DNA of 64,000 bases from Dehalococcoidia bacterium (GCA_023228825.1 JALOAL010000002.1:1-64000); one strand, 5' to 3'; positions 50,057 to 59,606 are shown, numbered from the stretch's first letter. Translations and numbers: made by a program. The notes: a model not told the origin generated them from the letters alone.

Positions 50057-52423
50057 CTAGACGGACTCGAGGTAGGCGATGGTGACGCCCTCTCCGCCCT
50101 CGGGAGGAGGGGCGGTCTCGTACCTGGTGACCAGGGGGTGGCGCTCCATCAGTTCGCGCACGGCGCGGCGGAGCGTGCCGGTGCCCTTGCCGTGGATCAC
50201 CCGCACCCGCCCGCGCCCGGACCGCGAGGCGTGGTCCAGGAACCCGTCCACCGTGGGCAGCGCCTCCTCGATGGTGCGGCCACGCAGGTCGATCTCCTGC
50301 CCCACGTCCACCGCCTGCACCACCGTCCGGCCGACGGACGACGAGGGCGCGCCCGGTGGCTCCGCCCGAGAGACCTGCTCCAGGCGGACGCGCGTGCGCA
50401 ACGAGCCGAGTTGCACCTCTATATCGCCGTGCTCGTCCGGCTCACCCAGCGCCTCGCCGGGCGTCTCCATGCCCCGCAGCCAGACGCGAGCCCCCGACAC
50501 GATCTCCTCCGCGTCGATGGGCGGGCCGGTGGGCACGACCTCCGGCTCGGGGACGGGCGGCAGTTCGGCCATCTGCTGGCGAGCCCGGGAGAGGTCCACG
50601 CGCGCCTGTTCGATGCGCGCCGATTCCACCTCGCGACGGCTCTTTTCCAGCGTGCGCTCCAGTTCGTGCAGTTCGCGGCTGATGCGCGAACGCGCGTCCT
50701 GGCGCAGGCGCGCCTCGTCCGCCACGAACTCGGAACGTCGCTGCTCCAGGTCAGCGCGGAGGGAGGCGGCGGCTGCGGCGTCCGCGGCGGCGCGTTCGGC
50801 GCGCTCTTCGGCCTCCGACAGTTGTGCGCGCAGGTCGCCCAGTAGCGACTCCAGGTCCCGCTCCTCGCGCGAGAGGGTCCCGCGCGCCCGCTCGATCACG
50901 TCCGAGGGCATCCCCAGGTTCGAGGCGATGGCGAGCGCGTTGGACTGCCCCGGCAGGCCGATGGTGAGGCGGTAGGTGGGCCGCAGCGTCTCCAGGTCGA
51001 ACTCCACGGAGGCGTTGCGGACAGCGGGGTTCTGGTGGGCGTAGACCTTCAGTTCGCTGTGGTGCGTGGTGGCGATCATCGTCACTCCCGCCTCGATCAG
51101 GCGGTCCACGATGGCGATGCCCAGCGCCGCGCCCTCGGTGGGGTCCGTGCCGGCGCCCAGTTCGTCCAGGAGCACGAGCGAGCGAGGCCCGGCGCGCTCG
51201 ATGATGTCGATGATCGCGGTGATGTGGCCGGAGAACGTGGAGAGCGACTGCTCGATCGACTGCTCGTCCCCGATGTCCGCAAAGACGGACTCGAAGACCG
51301 GCACCTGCGAGCCGGGAAGCGCCGGCACGGCCAGTCCCGCGAGGGCCATGAGGGTGAGGAGGCCGGCCGTCTTCAGCGCCACAGTCTTGCCGCCTGTGTT
51401 GGGCCCGGTGATCAGGAGCGCCCGGAAGTCGCCGCCCACGTTCAGCGAGGTGGGGACGACCGCCCCGGGCAGGAGGGGGTGGCGCGCCTCCACGAGTCGC
51501 AGTTCTGCGGGCGCCTCCACGAGCCAGGGGATGCGAGGGCCGCGCACCGCCAGTTCCTGCGCGTCCATCTGCGCCGCAAGCCGCGCCCTGGCCTGTGCCA
51601 GGTCGACCTGCGCCAGCCGCGCGATGGCGTCGCGGATGTCCTCCTCCGCCTCTCCGGCGGCGCCGGAGAGTTCGCGCAGGATGCGTTCCACCTCGTGGCG
51701 TTCCTGCACTTGCAGTTCGCGCCAGGCGTTGGCCAGGTCCACCACCGCCAGCGGTTCGATGTAGACCGTCTGGCCGGATGCGGAGGTGTCGTGCACCACG
51801 CCGCGCACGGAGCCTCGGAAGTCCGCCTTCACCGGGAGCACGTAGCGCCCGTCCCGCATCACGATCAGCGGTTCCTGGAGGGCGTTTGCGATGTTGGGCT
51901 GTGTGAGCAGGCTCTGGAGGCGCTGCTGCAGGCGGGCGTGCGCCGCCGTCAGTTCGCGCCGGATCTGGGCCAGTTCCGGACTCGCGCCGTCGCGCACCTC
52001 GCCGCGCTCGTCGATTGCGCCCTCGATCAGGTCACGCAGGTGGCCCAGGTCCTCGATCCCGGCCGCACGTGCCGCCAGCAGGGGGGCCTCGTCCGCCACG
52101 CGCTGGAGCGCCCGCGACACGTTCGAGGCGGCTCGGCAGAGCGAGGCGATGTCCAGCAGGTCGCCGGCCGTGAGCACCTGCCCTCGTGCCGCGCCACCCA
52201 CCAGGTCGCGCACGTCGCGCGCGCCGGCCATGGCGACCAGCGCGCCCAGCCTGTCCAGCGCCACCGCCTCGCCCGTCTCGCGCTGGCGTCGACGGACGGC
52301 CTCCAGGTCCGCGAGGGGGCGCAACGCGAGTGCCGCCTCCCTCCCTGCGGAGAACGCTGTCAGTGCCGCCAGGCGGTCCAGCACGGCGGGAAACTCCAGG
52401 ACGGACAGTGTGCGGTCGTCCAC
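50057..52423 (-). CDS. mutS2: MutS2 (Smr endonuclease / ribosome rescue ATPase)
   Basis: 788 residues. MutS-type core and lever (about 1-310), ABC-like ATPase with Walker A LITGPNTGGKT near 338-345 and Walker B LVLLDELGAGTDP, then a coiled coil (about 500-610), KOW-like segment and C-terminal Smr domain (DLRGRTIEEALP then VRVIHGKGTGTLR, from about 711). MutS2 suppresses recombination or splits collided ribosomes. I prefer the GTG at 52423 (MDDRTLSVLEFPAVLDRL), with GAGAGG nine bases upstream, over the TTG at 52450, since family members begin just there. Divergent from the aminotransferase gene. Confidence 0.94.
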   Translation of the reverse strand: MDDRTLSVLEFPAVLDRLAALTAFSAGREAALALRPLADLEAVRRRQRETGEAVALDRLGALVAMAGARDVRDLVGGAARGQVLTAGDLLDIASLCRAASNVSRALQRVADEAPLLAARAAGIEDLGHLRDLIEGAIDERGEVRDGASPELAQIRRELTAAHARLQQRLQSLLTQPNIANALQEPLIVMRDGRYVLPVKADFRGSVRGVVHDTSASGQTVYIEPLAVVDLANAWRELQVQERHEVERILRELSGAAGEAEEDIRDAIARLAQVDLAQARARLAAQMDAQELAVRGPRIPWLVEAPAELRLVEARHPLLPGAVVPTSLNVGGDFRALLITGPNTGGKTVALKTAGLLTLMALAGLAVPALPGSQVPVFESVFADIGDEQSIEQSLSTFSGHITAIIDIIERAGPRSLVLLDELGAGTDPTEGAALGIAIVDRLIEAGVTMIATTHHSELKVYAHQNPAVRNASVEFDLETLRPTYRLTIGLPGQSNALAIASNLGMPSDVIERARGTLSREERDLESLLGDLRAQLSEAEERAERAAADAAAAASLRADLEQRRSEFVADEARLRQDARSRISRELHELERTLEKSRREVESARIEQARVDLSRARQQMAELPPVPEPEVVPTGPPIDAEEIVSGARVWLRGMETPGEALGEPDEHGDIEVQLGSLRTRVRLEQVSRAEPPGAPSSSVGRTVVQAVDVGQEIDLRGRTIEEALPTVDGFLDHASRSGRGRVRVIHGKGTGTLRRAVRELMERHPLVTRYETAPPPEGGEGVTIAYLESV

Positions 52424-52608
52424 GGGGACGGCCCTCTCAATCGCGATCAATTACGTTTGCCATGGCGGCGGCGATGATCCGAGGCCAAATCGACTCGGAT
52501 CGTCGCATTCGGGCAGGTTTCATTGATCGTACTCCGCCGCCTCGTACCATCGGGAATAGAGCGCCGGACGCGCCGGCGTCTCACGCAACGTCGTTCCAAG
52601 GAGCCATT

Positions 52609-53703
52609 GTGAATCTGCGAATCCCCGGTCCTACCGCCGTTCCTCCGGAGGTAGCCCAGGCCGGCGCCGCCCCGATGATCAACCATCGCGGTCCGGAGTT
52701 TGCTGCGATGATCGCCCGCACCACCGAGGGCGTGAAAAAGGTCTACCAGACCGAGAACGACGTTGCCACGCTGACCGCCTCCGGCACCGGCGCCATGGAG
52801 TCTGCGGTGGTGAACTTCACCGCCCCGGGCGACCACTCGCTGGTGGTGGCCATTGGCGAGTTCGGCAACCGCTTCAAGAACCTGGTGCGGACGTACGGCG
52901 GCCACCTGGTGGAGCAGCAGTACGAACCCGGCCAGGCGGCGGACCTCGACAAGATCGAGGCGGCCCTGAAGGCCGACCCGGAGATCTGCACCGTCTTCAT
53001 CACCCACAACGAGACCTCCACCGGCGTCACCAATCCGGTGCTGCCGGACCTGGCGGCGCTGGTGCACAGCCACGATGCGCTGCTGGTGGTGGACGCGATC
53101 TCCTCGCTCTCCTCGGTCGAGGTGAAGACGGACGAGTGGGACCTGGACGTGGTGCTCTCCGGCTCGCAGAAGGGCTGGATGACCGCCCCGGGCCTGGCCT
53201 TCGTCTCCGTCAACGAGCGTGGCTGGGAGCGCGCCGCACAGACCGAGGCGTCACAGCCGCGCTTCTACTTCGACCTCAAGCGGCACCTGGAGTCCGGGAA
53301 GACCGGCCAGACGCCGTGGACGCCCGCCGTGTCCATCTGGTTCCAGTTGGACAAGTCGCTGGAGATCATGCTCGCGGAGGGCCTCGAGAACATCTTCGCT
53401 CGGCACCAGCGCATCGGCGGCATGGTGCGCGACGGCGTGCGGGCCATGGGCCTGGAACTGCTCGCGGACGAGGGCGTGGAGTCCAACACCGTGACCGCCA
53501 TCAAGGTGCCGGCCGGTGTGGACGGCGGCGAGGTGACCAAGATCGCCCGCGAGGAGTTCCAGACCGTCTTCGCCGGTGGGCAGGGCGCGCTGCGCGGCAA
53601 ACTGATCCGCTTCGGCCACCTGGGCTACATGTCTGACGAGGACATCCAGGCCGGGCTCAACGCCCTGGAACAGTCGCTGGCCAAGGCCGGCTTCAAGAAG
53701 TAA
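52609..53703 (+). CDS. class V PLP aminotransferase (serine/alanine-glyoxylate or phosphoserine type)
   Basis: A 364-residue fold-type I enzyme. The N-terminus NLRIPGPTAVPPEVAQAGAAPMINHRGPEF and the PLP Lys188 in LSGSQKGWM are typical of the AGXT/SgaA branch. TASGTGAMESAVVNF binds the PLP phosphate, and VVDAISSL carries the ring-stacking Asp. The start is GTG 52609 with AAGGAG upstream. Directly downstream is serA. In several Chloroflexota and archaea this class V enzyme next to serA replaces SerC, so phosphoserine aminotransferase is the likely role. Confidence 0.88.
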   Translation: MNLRIPGPTAVPPEVAQAGAAPMINHRGPEFAAMIARTTEGVKKVYQTENDVATLTASGTGAMESAVVNFTAPGDHSLVVAIGEFGNRFKNLVRTYGGHLVEQQYEPGQAADLDKIEAALKADPEICTVFITHNETSTGVTNPVLPDLAALVHSHDALLVVDAISSLSSVEVKTDEWDLDVVLSGSQKGWMTAPGLAFVSVNERGWERAAQTEASQPRFYFDLKRHLESGKTGQTPWTPAVSIWFQLDKSLEIMLAEGLENIFARHQRIGGMVRDGVRAMGLELLADEGVESNTVTAIKVPAGVDGGEVTKIAREEFQTVFAGGQGALRGKLIRFGHLGYMSDEDIQAGLNALEQSLAKAGFKK

Positions 53704-53710
53704 CAACGCT

Positions 53711-53734
53711 GCGGGCCGCCAACTGGCGGCCCGC
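53711..53734. terminator. Intrinsic terminator after the aminotransferase
   Basis: A perfect 10-bp stem GCGGGCCGCC / GGCGGCCCGC with loop AACT is followed by ACTGTTT. It sits 8 bases after the stop, between the aminotransferase and serA, so serA may have its own promoter or depend on read-through. Confidence 0.8.
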
Positions 53735-53806
53735 ACTGTTTCGCCCACCCCCATCCTCGAGGGACCCCGACTGACCATCCGGGGCACGTAGTAGGGAGCC
53801 GCGTCC

Positions 53807-55396
53807 GTGGCGAAGATCCTGATCGCCGACAAGATCGCCCAGCAGGGGATCGACCTCCTCTCTCGCTCCCATAACGTGGAGGTGCGCCCCGGCCTGTCCG
53901 AGGATGACCTGTGCGCGGCCGTGGTGGGCGTCCAGGCGCTCATCGTGCGCAGCCAGACGCAGGTGACCGCCCGCGTGCTGCGCGCCGCGGACGCCCTGCA
54001 GATCGTCGCGCGCGCGGGCGTGGGCGTGGACAACGTAGACGTGGAGGCCGCGACCGAGCAGGGCATCGTGGTGGTCAACGCGCCGCACGCAAACACCATT
54101 TCCACGGCGGAGCACGCGATGGGCCTGATGCTGGCGCTGGCGCGCAACGTGCCGCAGGGGCACGCCTCGCTGCAGGCGGGGGAGTGGAACCGTTCCGCCC
54201 TGCAGGGCGTGGAACTCGCCGGCAAGACGCTGGGCCTCGTAGGCCTTGGGCGCATCGGCACGGAGGTCGCGAAGCGCGCACGAGCGTTCGAGATGACGGT
54301 ACTGGGCTTCGACCCCTACCTCTCTGACGAGCGCTTCGCGGCGCTGGGCGTGGAGCGCCGGACGCTGGACGCGCTGCTGGCGGAGGCGGACTTCATCTCG
54401 CTGCACTCGGTCCTGACGAGCGAGACGCGCAGCATGATCAACGCGGAGCGCCTGGCCACCTTCAAGCAGGGCGCGCGCCTCATCAACGTTGCCCGTGGCG
54501 CGCTGGTGGACGAGCGTGCGCTGTACGAGGCCGTGGAGTCGGGCCACCTCGCGGGCGCGGCCATTGACGTGTTTGCAGAGGAGCCGGCCACCGGCAACAT
54601 CCTCACCACGTCCTCGAAGATCGTCGTGAACCCGCACCTCGCCGCCTCCACGCGCGAGGCGCAGGACCGAGCGGCGCTGGACGTGGCGGAGCAGGTGCTG
54701 GACGTGCTGGGCGGCGGCGCGCCGCGCTTCCCGGTCAACGTGCCCACGGTGGACCCGGAGACCATGTCCGTCATCGGTCCGTACCTGGGCGCGGCGCAAC
54801 TGGCCGGCAAGGTCGCCATGCAACTGCGCGGCGGCAACCTGCAGCAGGTGCGCATCGAGTACCGAGGCGCCATCGGCAACCAGAAGGACACCACTCCCCT
54901 GAAGGCCTCGGTCGTGGTGGGCATGCTGGACGAGGTGGTGGTGGAGAAGATCTCCGCCGTGAACGCCCTGGCCGAGGCGGACGCCCACGGTCTACAGATC
55001 GCGGAGGCAAGCGGGCCGGAGATGGAGCCGTTCTCCAGCGTGGTCACGGTCACCGTGACCACTGACGAAGGCGTGGAGACGGTGGCGGCCACCAACGCGG
55101 AGAGTGGCCCGGCCATCGTCGGCATCAACGAGTACCGCGTGGAGATCGACCTCAACGGCCCCACGAGCAACGTGCTGCTGGTCGAGAACATCGACAAGCC
55201 CGGCTCCGTCGGCCGCGTGGGTACACTGCTCGGTAGCCTCGAGGTGAACATCTACTCGATGTCCGTGGCGCCCGGTACGAACGGCTCGGACGCCCTCATG
55301 TTGCTCGGCGTGGCCCGCAAACTGACGGAGGCCGAGGCCGAGCAGGTGCGCGCGCTGGAGGGCATCCACCGCGTCCGCCAGATCGAGTTGCGGTAG
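53807..55396 (+). CDS. serA: D-3-phosphoglycerate dehydrogenase
   Basis: A 529-residue long (type I) SerA, first step of phosphorylated serine synthesis. Substrate domain at the N-terminus, NAD Rossmann motif GLVGLGRIGTEVAKRA, catalytic Arg in INVARGALVDE, Glu in the FAEEPA region and His in NPHLAASTREAQ, then an ASB domain (about 315-450) and a C-terminal ACT domain (VLLVENIDKPGSVGRVGTLL) that usually binds serine for feedback. The start is GTG 53807. Its neighbours (class V aminotransferase upstream, DUF1015 downstream) support a serine cluster. Confidence 0.95.
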   Translation: MAKILIADKIAQQGIDLLSRSHNVEVRPGLSEDDLCAAVVGVQALIVRSQTQVTARVLRAADALQIVARAGVGVDNVDVEAATEQGIVVVNAPHANTISTAEHAMGLMLALARNVPQGHASLQAGEWNRSALQGVELAGKTLGLVGLGRIGTEVAKRARAFEMTVLGFDPYLSDERFAALGVERRTLDALLAEADFISLHSVLTSETRSMINAERLATFKQGARLINVARGALVDERALYEAVESGHLAGAAIDVFAEEPATGNILTTSSKIVVNPHLAASTREAQDRAALDVAEQVLDVLGGGAPRFPVNVPTVDPETMSVIGPYLGAAQLAGKVAMQLRGGNLQQVRIEYRGAIGNQKDTTPLKASVVVGMLDEVVVEKISAVNALAEADAHGLQIAEASGPEMEPFSSVVTVTVTTDEGVETVAATNAESGPAIVGINEYRVEIDLNGPTSNVLLVENIDKPGSVGRVGTLLGSLEVNIYSMSVAPGTNGSDALMLLGVARKLTEAEAEQVRALEGIHRVRQIELR

Positions 55397-55514
55397 AGCC
55401 AGGTCGCGTCCGCCGGAGACGGTCTGGTCACATTCGCTAACGCCTCGTAAGCGGGAACGCTGGTAGCCTCGACCCGGTAACACGGATGGGGGCCTTCGCG
55501 TCGCGCCGCGGCCA

Positions 55515-56795
55515 ATGTTCTCTCGTGCCTTCGTGGTGTTGTTCATCGCCATGTTCGTGGCGATGGCCGGGGTGGGGATGGTGTCCCCGCTTCTCCCGAT
55601 CTACGTGCGCGACGAACTGGGCGGCCCGGCCATTGCGGTGGCGCTCTCGTTTTCCGGCCTCTCCATTGCGCAGATCGTCTCCGCGCCGTTCGTCGGTACG
55701 TTCGGCGACCGCTTCGGCCTGAAGCCCTTCATCGTCGGCGGGTTCGTGATCTACTGCGTCGGCGCGGTGGGGTACCTGTTTGCCGACTCCTGGGAGCAGG
55801 TGGTCTTCTTCCGAGTGCTCTCCGGCTTTGGCGCCGCCGGTGTGTTCCCCATGACCCTGGCCTACGTGGGCAAACTCGCCCCCGCAGGGCGCGAGGGCCG
55901 CTACATGGGCATCTTCTCCGTCGCGCAGGTGACCGGCTTCGGCCTCGGCCCGCTCATGGGCGGCGGCGTGCGCGACGCGTTCTCCTCCGAGACCGCCTTT
56001 GCCGCCATGGCGATCATGCTGGGGGCCACGGCGCTCCTGACCTTCCTCGGACTCCCGGCCAAGCCTCGAGGCGAGGGCTACGACGACGAGGAGGAGGGCT
56101 CGCTGCCGTGGTCGCAGATGGTGCGGCGGCGGTCGGTGCAGGGCGCGGTGCTGTTCATGATCCTGATGGCAACGGGATGGGGTGCTGCGTTCTCGTTCCT
56201 CGCGATCTTCGTGACCGCGGATGAAGGCCTGGGCCTGGACAGTGCGCTCTTCGTGGGCATCCTGCTCTCGTCACGGCAGTTCACCAACGCCGCACTCCAG
56301 CCGTTCACCGGGCGCATCGCGGACCGGGTGGACCGGATCCTGCTGGTCTCCGGCGGCCTGGTGCTGATGGCGGTCAGTATGTTCCTGATCCCGGTGGTGC
56401 CCCGCACCATCGCCTCGTTCGGTCCGGTGGACCTCGCACCGTGGGTGCTGGCGGCGATCCTGGTGGCCGGCGTGGGCGAGTCGTTCGCGATGCCGGCGCA
56501 GCAGGCGGTGTTCGTGACGCTGGGGCGCGTGGTGGGGATGGGCTCGCTCATGGGCCTGAACAACATGGGGATGTCCGGTGGCTTCCTGTTCGGGTCGCTC
56601 GCCGGCGCCGCCGTGGTGGGCCTCCTGGGCGTCAGCGCCGTGTTCATCTTCGCCGGCGTGGTCATGACCGTGGGCATCGCCCTCTACGTCGCCGTCATGC
56701 GAGGCGCCGCCGACGAGATGCTGGAGGCGGAGGAGTACGCCCGCCGCGCCGAGGAGCGCGAGCGGATACGCGGCGCGGTGGAAGCGGCAGGCTAG
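55515..56795 (+). CDS. MFS transporter
   Basis: A 426-residue, twelve-helix permease. The N-terminal helix pair FVAMAGVGMVSPLLPIYVRDELGG and loop GTFGDRFGLKPFIVGG match the DHA1-like drug:H+ antiporter group. The second half repeats GRIADRVDRILLVSGG. The C-terminal 35 residues are charged and cytoplasmic. The substrate is unknown. It lies downstream of serA with a 118-base gap and converges with a small membrane-protein gene. Confidence 0.88.
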   Translation: MFSRAFVVLFIAMFVAMAGVGMVSPLLPIYVRDELGGPAIAVALSFSGLSIAQIVSAPFVGTFGDRFGLKPFIVGGFVIYCVGAVGYLFADSWEQVVFFRVLSGFGAAGVFPMTLAYVGKLAPAGREGRYMGIFSVAQVTGFGLGPLMGGGVRDAFSSETAFAAMAIMLGATALLTFLGLPAKPRGEGYDDEEEGSLPWSQMVRRRSVQGAVLFMILMATGWGAAFSFLAIFVTADEGLGLDSALFVGILLSSRQFTNAALQPFTGRIADRVDRILLVSGGLVLMAVSMFLIPVVPRTIASFGPVDLAPWVLAAILVAGVGESFAMPAQQAVFVTLGRVVGMGSLMGLNNMGMSGGFLFGSLAGAAVVGLLGVSAVFIFAGVVMTVGIALYVAVMRGAADEMLEAEEYARRAEERERIRGAVEAAG

Positions 56796-56835
56796 CGCGG
56801 CACCGGGGTGTCCGAGGCGCCGCGGGCCGCCGCGG

Positions 56836-57015
56836 CTACCGCCACATGCGACGCCAGTCGCGGCGGCCGAAGCGGGTGTGGCTGTAGATCACCCGACCGC
56901 CCAGGGCAGTGAGGATGACCGGCCAGGCTGAGTCCGTCCAGTCGGGCGAGACGATGCCCAGCGACTCCATCAGCCACATCACCCCCACCAGCACGAGGAA
57001 CAGTGCCACCAGCAT
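56836..57015 (-). CDS. 59-residue membrane protein (LiaF/DUF5668-like)
   Basis: MLVALFLVLVGVMWLMESLG, then SPDWTDSAWPVILTALGGRV and a basic end GRRDWRRMWR. It has two short hydrophobic segments split by a WP-containing turn, as in the small DUF5668/LiaF-TM module. I chose the ATG at 57015 because GGAAGGAGG lies 5 bases before it; an upstream in-frame ATG would add a non-hydrophobic leader. Function unknown. Confidence 0.7.
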   Translation of the reverse strand: MLVALFLVLVGVMWLMESLGIVSPDWTDSAWPVILTALGGRVIYSHTRFGRRDWRRMWR

Positions 57016-57110
57016 GACGCCCTCCTTCCGTCCTCGGCCAGCCGCGCGCCACGGGCGAGGCATCGCCGTGACGTCACGGTTGGCATCATGTCCGGCCGCG
57101 TCGAGAGGCG

Positions 57111-58412
57111 CTAGTCCTCCAGCGGGTTGAACACCATCCCCGTCGCCAGTTTCGGGTAGTAGAACGTCGTCTTCTGCGGCATGACCTCGCCGGCGTCGGC
57201 CACCTGGGTGACCTGCTGCGGCCGCGTAGGGTTCACGAGGAACGCGAGGCGCGCCTCTCCGGACTCCACGGCCTGCACTGCCTCGCCCAGATCCTCCGTG
57301 AACGACACGCGCTCACCCTGCGTCAGCACCGCGCGGTCGATACCGAACACCGGCGTCAACACCGACTCCGTCAGCACCAGCGCGTCCAGGCCCTTTGAGG
57401 CGTCCGAGATGCCCTGGGGCATGGCATTGTCGATGGCGTAGGGGAAGCGGGCGGTGAGCACGTGCGCCGACTGCGGCGAGGTGGCGCCCAGGAGCCCGAA
57501 GGTGACGGGGCCCTGCGCGTTCGCCTGTACGGCGTCCCACGCGGCCTCCGCGTCTGAGGTGGGCTCCACGCGAAAGAGGCCGCCCAACTGTTCCAGCAGC
57601 CGCTCCGGCACGTCTCCGTGGACCAGGCGGTGGATGGGCAGGATGGCCAGGCCGGGGTCGTCCTCCGGGATCAGGGCCATCAGCACGAAGTTCTCCGGCT
57701 CGTCTCCGGTCCAGCGCTTGGCGGCGGCGGCCACCTCGTCCCGGTAGTCCAGCGCGGTGTGCGTACGGTGGTGGCCGTCCGCGATGGTGACGTTGCTGGC
57801 GGCCACGGCGGCGGTCAGTGTCTCCACCTCGCTCGCGGCGTCCACCACCCAGAGGCGGTGACGGTCGCCCGCGGCGTCCTTTGCCTCCATGGCCGGCGTG
57901 CGCTTCGCCACCTCGGCCAGCAGGCGCTTCGCCTGACCCTCCGGATCCAGGAACATGCCGAACACGGGGCTGATGTTGGTGCGAGTGGCGCGCAGCAGGC
58001 GCAGCCGCTCCTCACGCGGGCCCTCCAGCGTGGCCTCGTGCGGACGGACGATGCCCTCCTCCGGCCGGTGGAGGCGCGTGCGTGCGAAAAAGCAGCGGCG
58101 CGTCACGTTCTTGCCGGCCAGCGCGCCGGCCGGCATCTTCGCGCGCTGCTCATAGACGTAGTAGGCCGGCTTCGTGTCGCGCTTCAGCACGTCGTCCGCC
58201 TGCCACGCACGCAGCAGTTTCGCCGCGCCCTCGAAACGTTCGCGCTCGCTGCCGGCGGGGTTCTCGAGGTGCGCCGCGTTGTACGGCGAGCGCTCGTGCA
58301 GCGCGGACACGGCCTCCACGCCCACCACGTCGTACGGGGGTGCGATCACGCCGCTTGCGTCCACGCGGGGGACGGCGTACCGCAGGCCTCGGAACGGGCG
58401 GATCTCGGTCAT
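57111..58412 (-). CDS. DUF1015-family protein
   Basis: A 433-residue soluble protein with the DUF1015 hallmarks: EIRPFRGLRYA, SGVIAPPYDVV, RSPYNAAHLENP, TRRCFFARTRL, then IADGHHRTHTALDYRDEV and C-terminal MPQKTTFYYPKLATGMVF. The conserved ADGHHR looks like a catalytic or metal-binding motif, but no activity is well established. Members are often linked to serA and serine metabolism, and here serA lies 1.7 kb away. AGGAGG precedes the ATG. Confidence 0.9.
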   Translation of the reverse strand: MTEIRPFRGLRYAVPRVDASGVIAPPYDVVGVEAVSALHERSPYNAAHLENPAGSERERFEGAAKLLRAWQADDVLKRDTKPAYYVYEQRAKMPAGALAGKNVTRRCFFARTRLHRPEEGIVRPHEATLEGPREERLRLLRATRTNISPVFGMFLDPEGQAKRLLAEVAKRTPAMEAKDAAGDRHRLWVVDAASEVETLTAAVAASNVTIADGHHRTHTALDYRDEVAAAAKRWTGDEPENFVLMALIPEDDPGLAILPIHRLVHGDVPERLLEQLGGLFRVEPTSDAEAAWDAVQANAQGPVTFGLLGATSPQSAHVLTARFPYAIDNAMPQGISDASKGLDALVLTESVLTPVFGIDRAVLTQGERVSFTEDLGEAVQAVESGEARLAFLVNPTRPQQVTQVADAGEVMPQKTTFYYPKLATGMVFNPLED

Positions 58413-58666
58413 CGGAAGGGCCTCCTGCTGTGCTGCTCGGGGTGCTGCTCTGGTGCTGGGCGGCTGGGTGCTGCCACGGGCGCCGTGCCGGGCGCGCCTG
58501 GCCTGTGCCTCGCCTCGCGACGGGGCCTGTGCCTCGCGTGGCGGTTGGACGCTCCGCGAGGGCGGTCTAGACTGGCGGCCTTGCCGCTGATGTCCTCAGC
58601 GTGCAGTCTCGCGCCCCTGCGGGCGAGGGGCCAGTCGTGCGGAGATCGCACTATGACAGGCGGCTC
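58413..58666. other. Divergent region DUF1015/HIT with short repeats
   Basis: It holds several GGTGCTG repeats (58439-58475) and a 14-base direct repeat GGCCTGTGCCTCGC, near 58499 and 58525. I see no RNA gene or clear promoter. Confidence 0.5.
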
Positions 58667-58990
58667 ATGGCTCGATACTGCGTGTTCTGCGAGATCGTCG
58701 CCGGGCGTGAGCCCGCGGATGTCCTCTACGAGACTGACGAGGTCATCGTCTTCCGCAACCGGCTCCGCTGGGTGCCGACCATGCTGCTGGCCGCGCCCAA
58801 ACAGCATATGACGCAATCCGACCTCTGGAAGGCCATGGGCGCGGTGGGCGAGGCGGCGGAGAAGGTGGGCAAGGAACACTGCCCCAACGGCTTTCGCCTG
58901 ATCTCCAACTTCGGCTACGACGGCATGCAGTCGCAGGAGCACGCCCACGTCCACATCCTGGGCGGCATGTTCCTGGGCGAGTACGCCTGA
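58667..58990 (+). CDS. HIT-family hydrolase
   Basis: A 107-residue HIT protein starting MARYCVFCEIVAGREPADVLYETDEVIVF, with the CxxC pair (Cys5, Cys8) that helps bind zinc in HINT proteins and the histidine triad HAHVHILGG near the C-terminus. I chose the ATG at 58667 by family alignment; a longer frame begins at 58601. It differs from the HIT protein at 37058 in having the cysteine pair and lacking its middle Pro-rich loop. Confidence 0.9.
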   Translation: MARYCVFCEIVAGREPADVLYETDEVIVFRNRLRWVPTMLLAAPKQHMTQSDLWKAMGAVGEAAEKVGKEHCPNGFRLISNFGYDGMQSQEHAHVHILGGMFLGEYA

Positions 58991-59014
58991 GGCGTTCCGG
59001 CGCTCCGAGGAGGC

Positions 59015-59320
59015 TCAGCGCAGCGGCGTCGCCTGCTCGCGTTGGAGCGCGCTCTGCAGGAACTGGCGGCCGTAGCGGACGTCACGCAGGCTGGTCCAGC
59101 GGGCGGGGCCCACCATGAGCGGGAAGACCAGCGCCAGGTCGCCCTCCTCGATACAGAGGTCGATGGAGTCGCGGATCGCCTCTGCGGAGTGGTCCGACTC
59201 GATCAGCCAGGTGGCCTCGTTGACGGGCCAGTTGGCCACGCCGGCGGCCTGGATGGCGCCCGAGAGCGTGGGGTATTCCTCGGCCGGCCGCGTGAGGCGG
59301 CACATGACGGTGTACAGCAT
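59015..59320 (-). CDS. stand-alone Cas2/SinR-like small protein
   Basis: 101 residues: MLYTVMCRLTRPAEEYPTLS, AIQAAGVANWPVNEATWLIE, then SDHSAEAIRDSIDLCIEEGDLALVF. This follows the SinR-like branch of the Cas2/VapD ferredoxin-fold superfamily (usual form: TYDL..PgqdYp.L..ai...g.w...l.STWLv.t..sa..i.d.l...i...D.llV). There is no CRISPR array or other cas gene here. I chose the ATG at 59320. It is probably a small nuclease-fold or toxin-like protein, but activity is unproven; the usual early Asp of Cas2 nucleases is replaced (CRL). Confidence 0.6.
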   Translation of the reverse strand: MLYTVMCRLTRPAEEYPTLSGAIQAAGVANWPVNEATWLIESDHSAEAIRDSIDLCIEEGDLALVFPLMVGPARWTSLRDVRYGRQFLQSALQREQATPLR

Positions 59321-59606
59321 GACGAAGTCCCGTCGTCCGGCTGCCCGGGGAGACAGCCGCCGCACTCGGGGTGATCGACATAAACCTACGACCGCCTCGA
59401 TCGACCGTCAAGGGTTTTGATCAGATCAGCGATCAATTATTTTCGCGCCGCACAGCGGAGTGTTGGCGAGACTTCCCGGCAGTCCCATAACGCACGTCGC
59501 GTGTGAGGGTCGGTTGTGACGGTTGCGTCACTCCCACCGCGCCGTCCTTGAGACGTTGCGCTCAGCCGCCTCCGTACCTTCACGGCACCTGGAAAGGAGG
59601 CCACGC

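Noticed and set aside
58430..58560. Riboswitch or structured RNA upstream of DUF1015/HIT
   Set aside because: Only low-complexity GGTGCTG and CCTGTGCC repeats; no conserved riboswitch core seen.
59015..59320. CRISPR-associated Cas2 proper
   Set aside because: No array, no cas1, and the usual catalytic Asp position is altered; called Cas2/SinR-like only.
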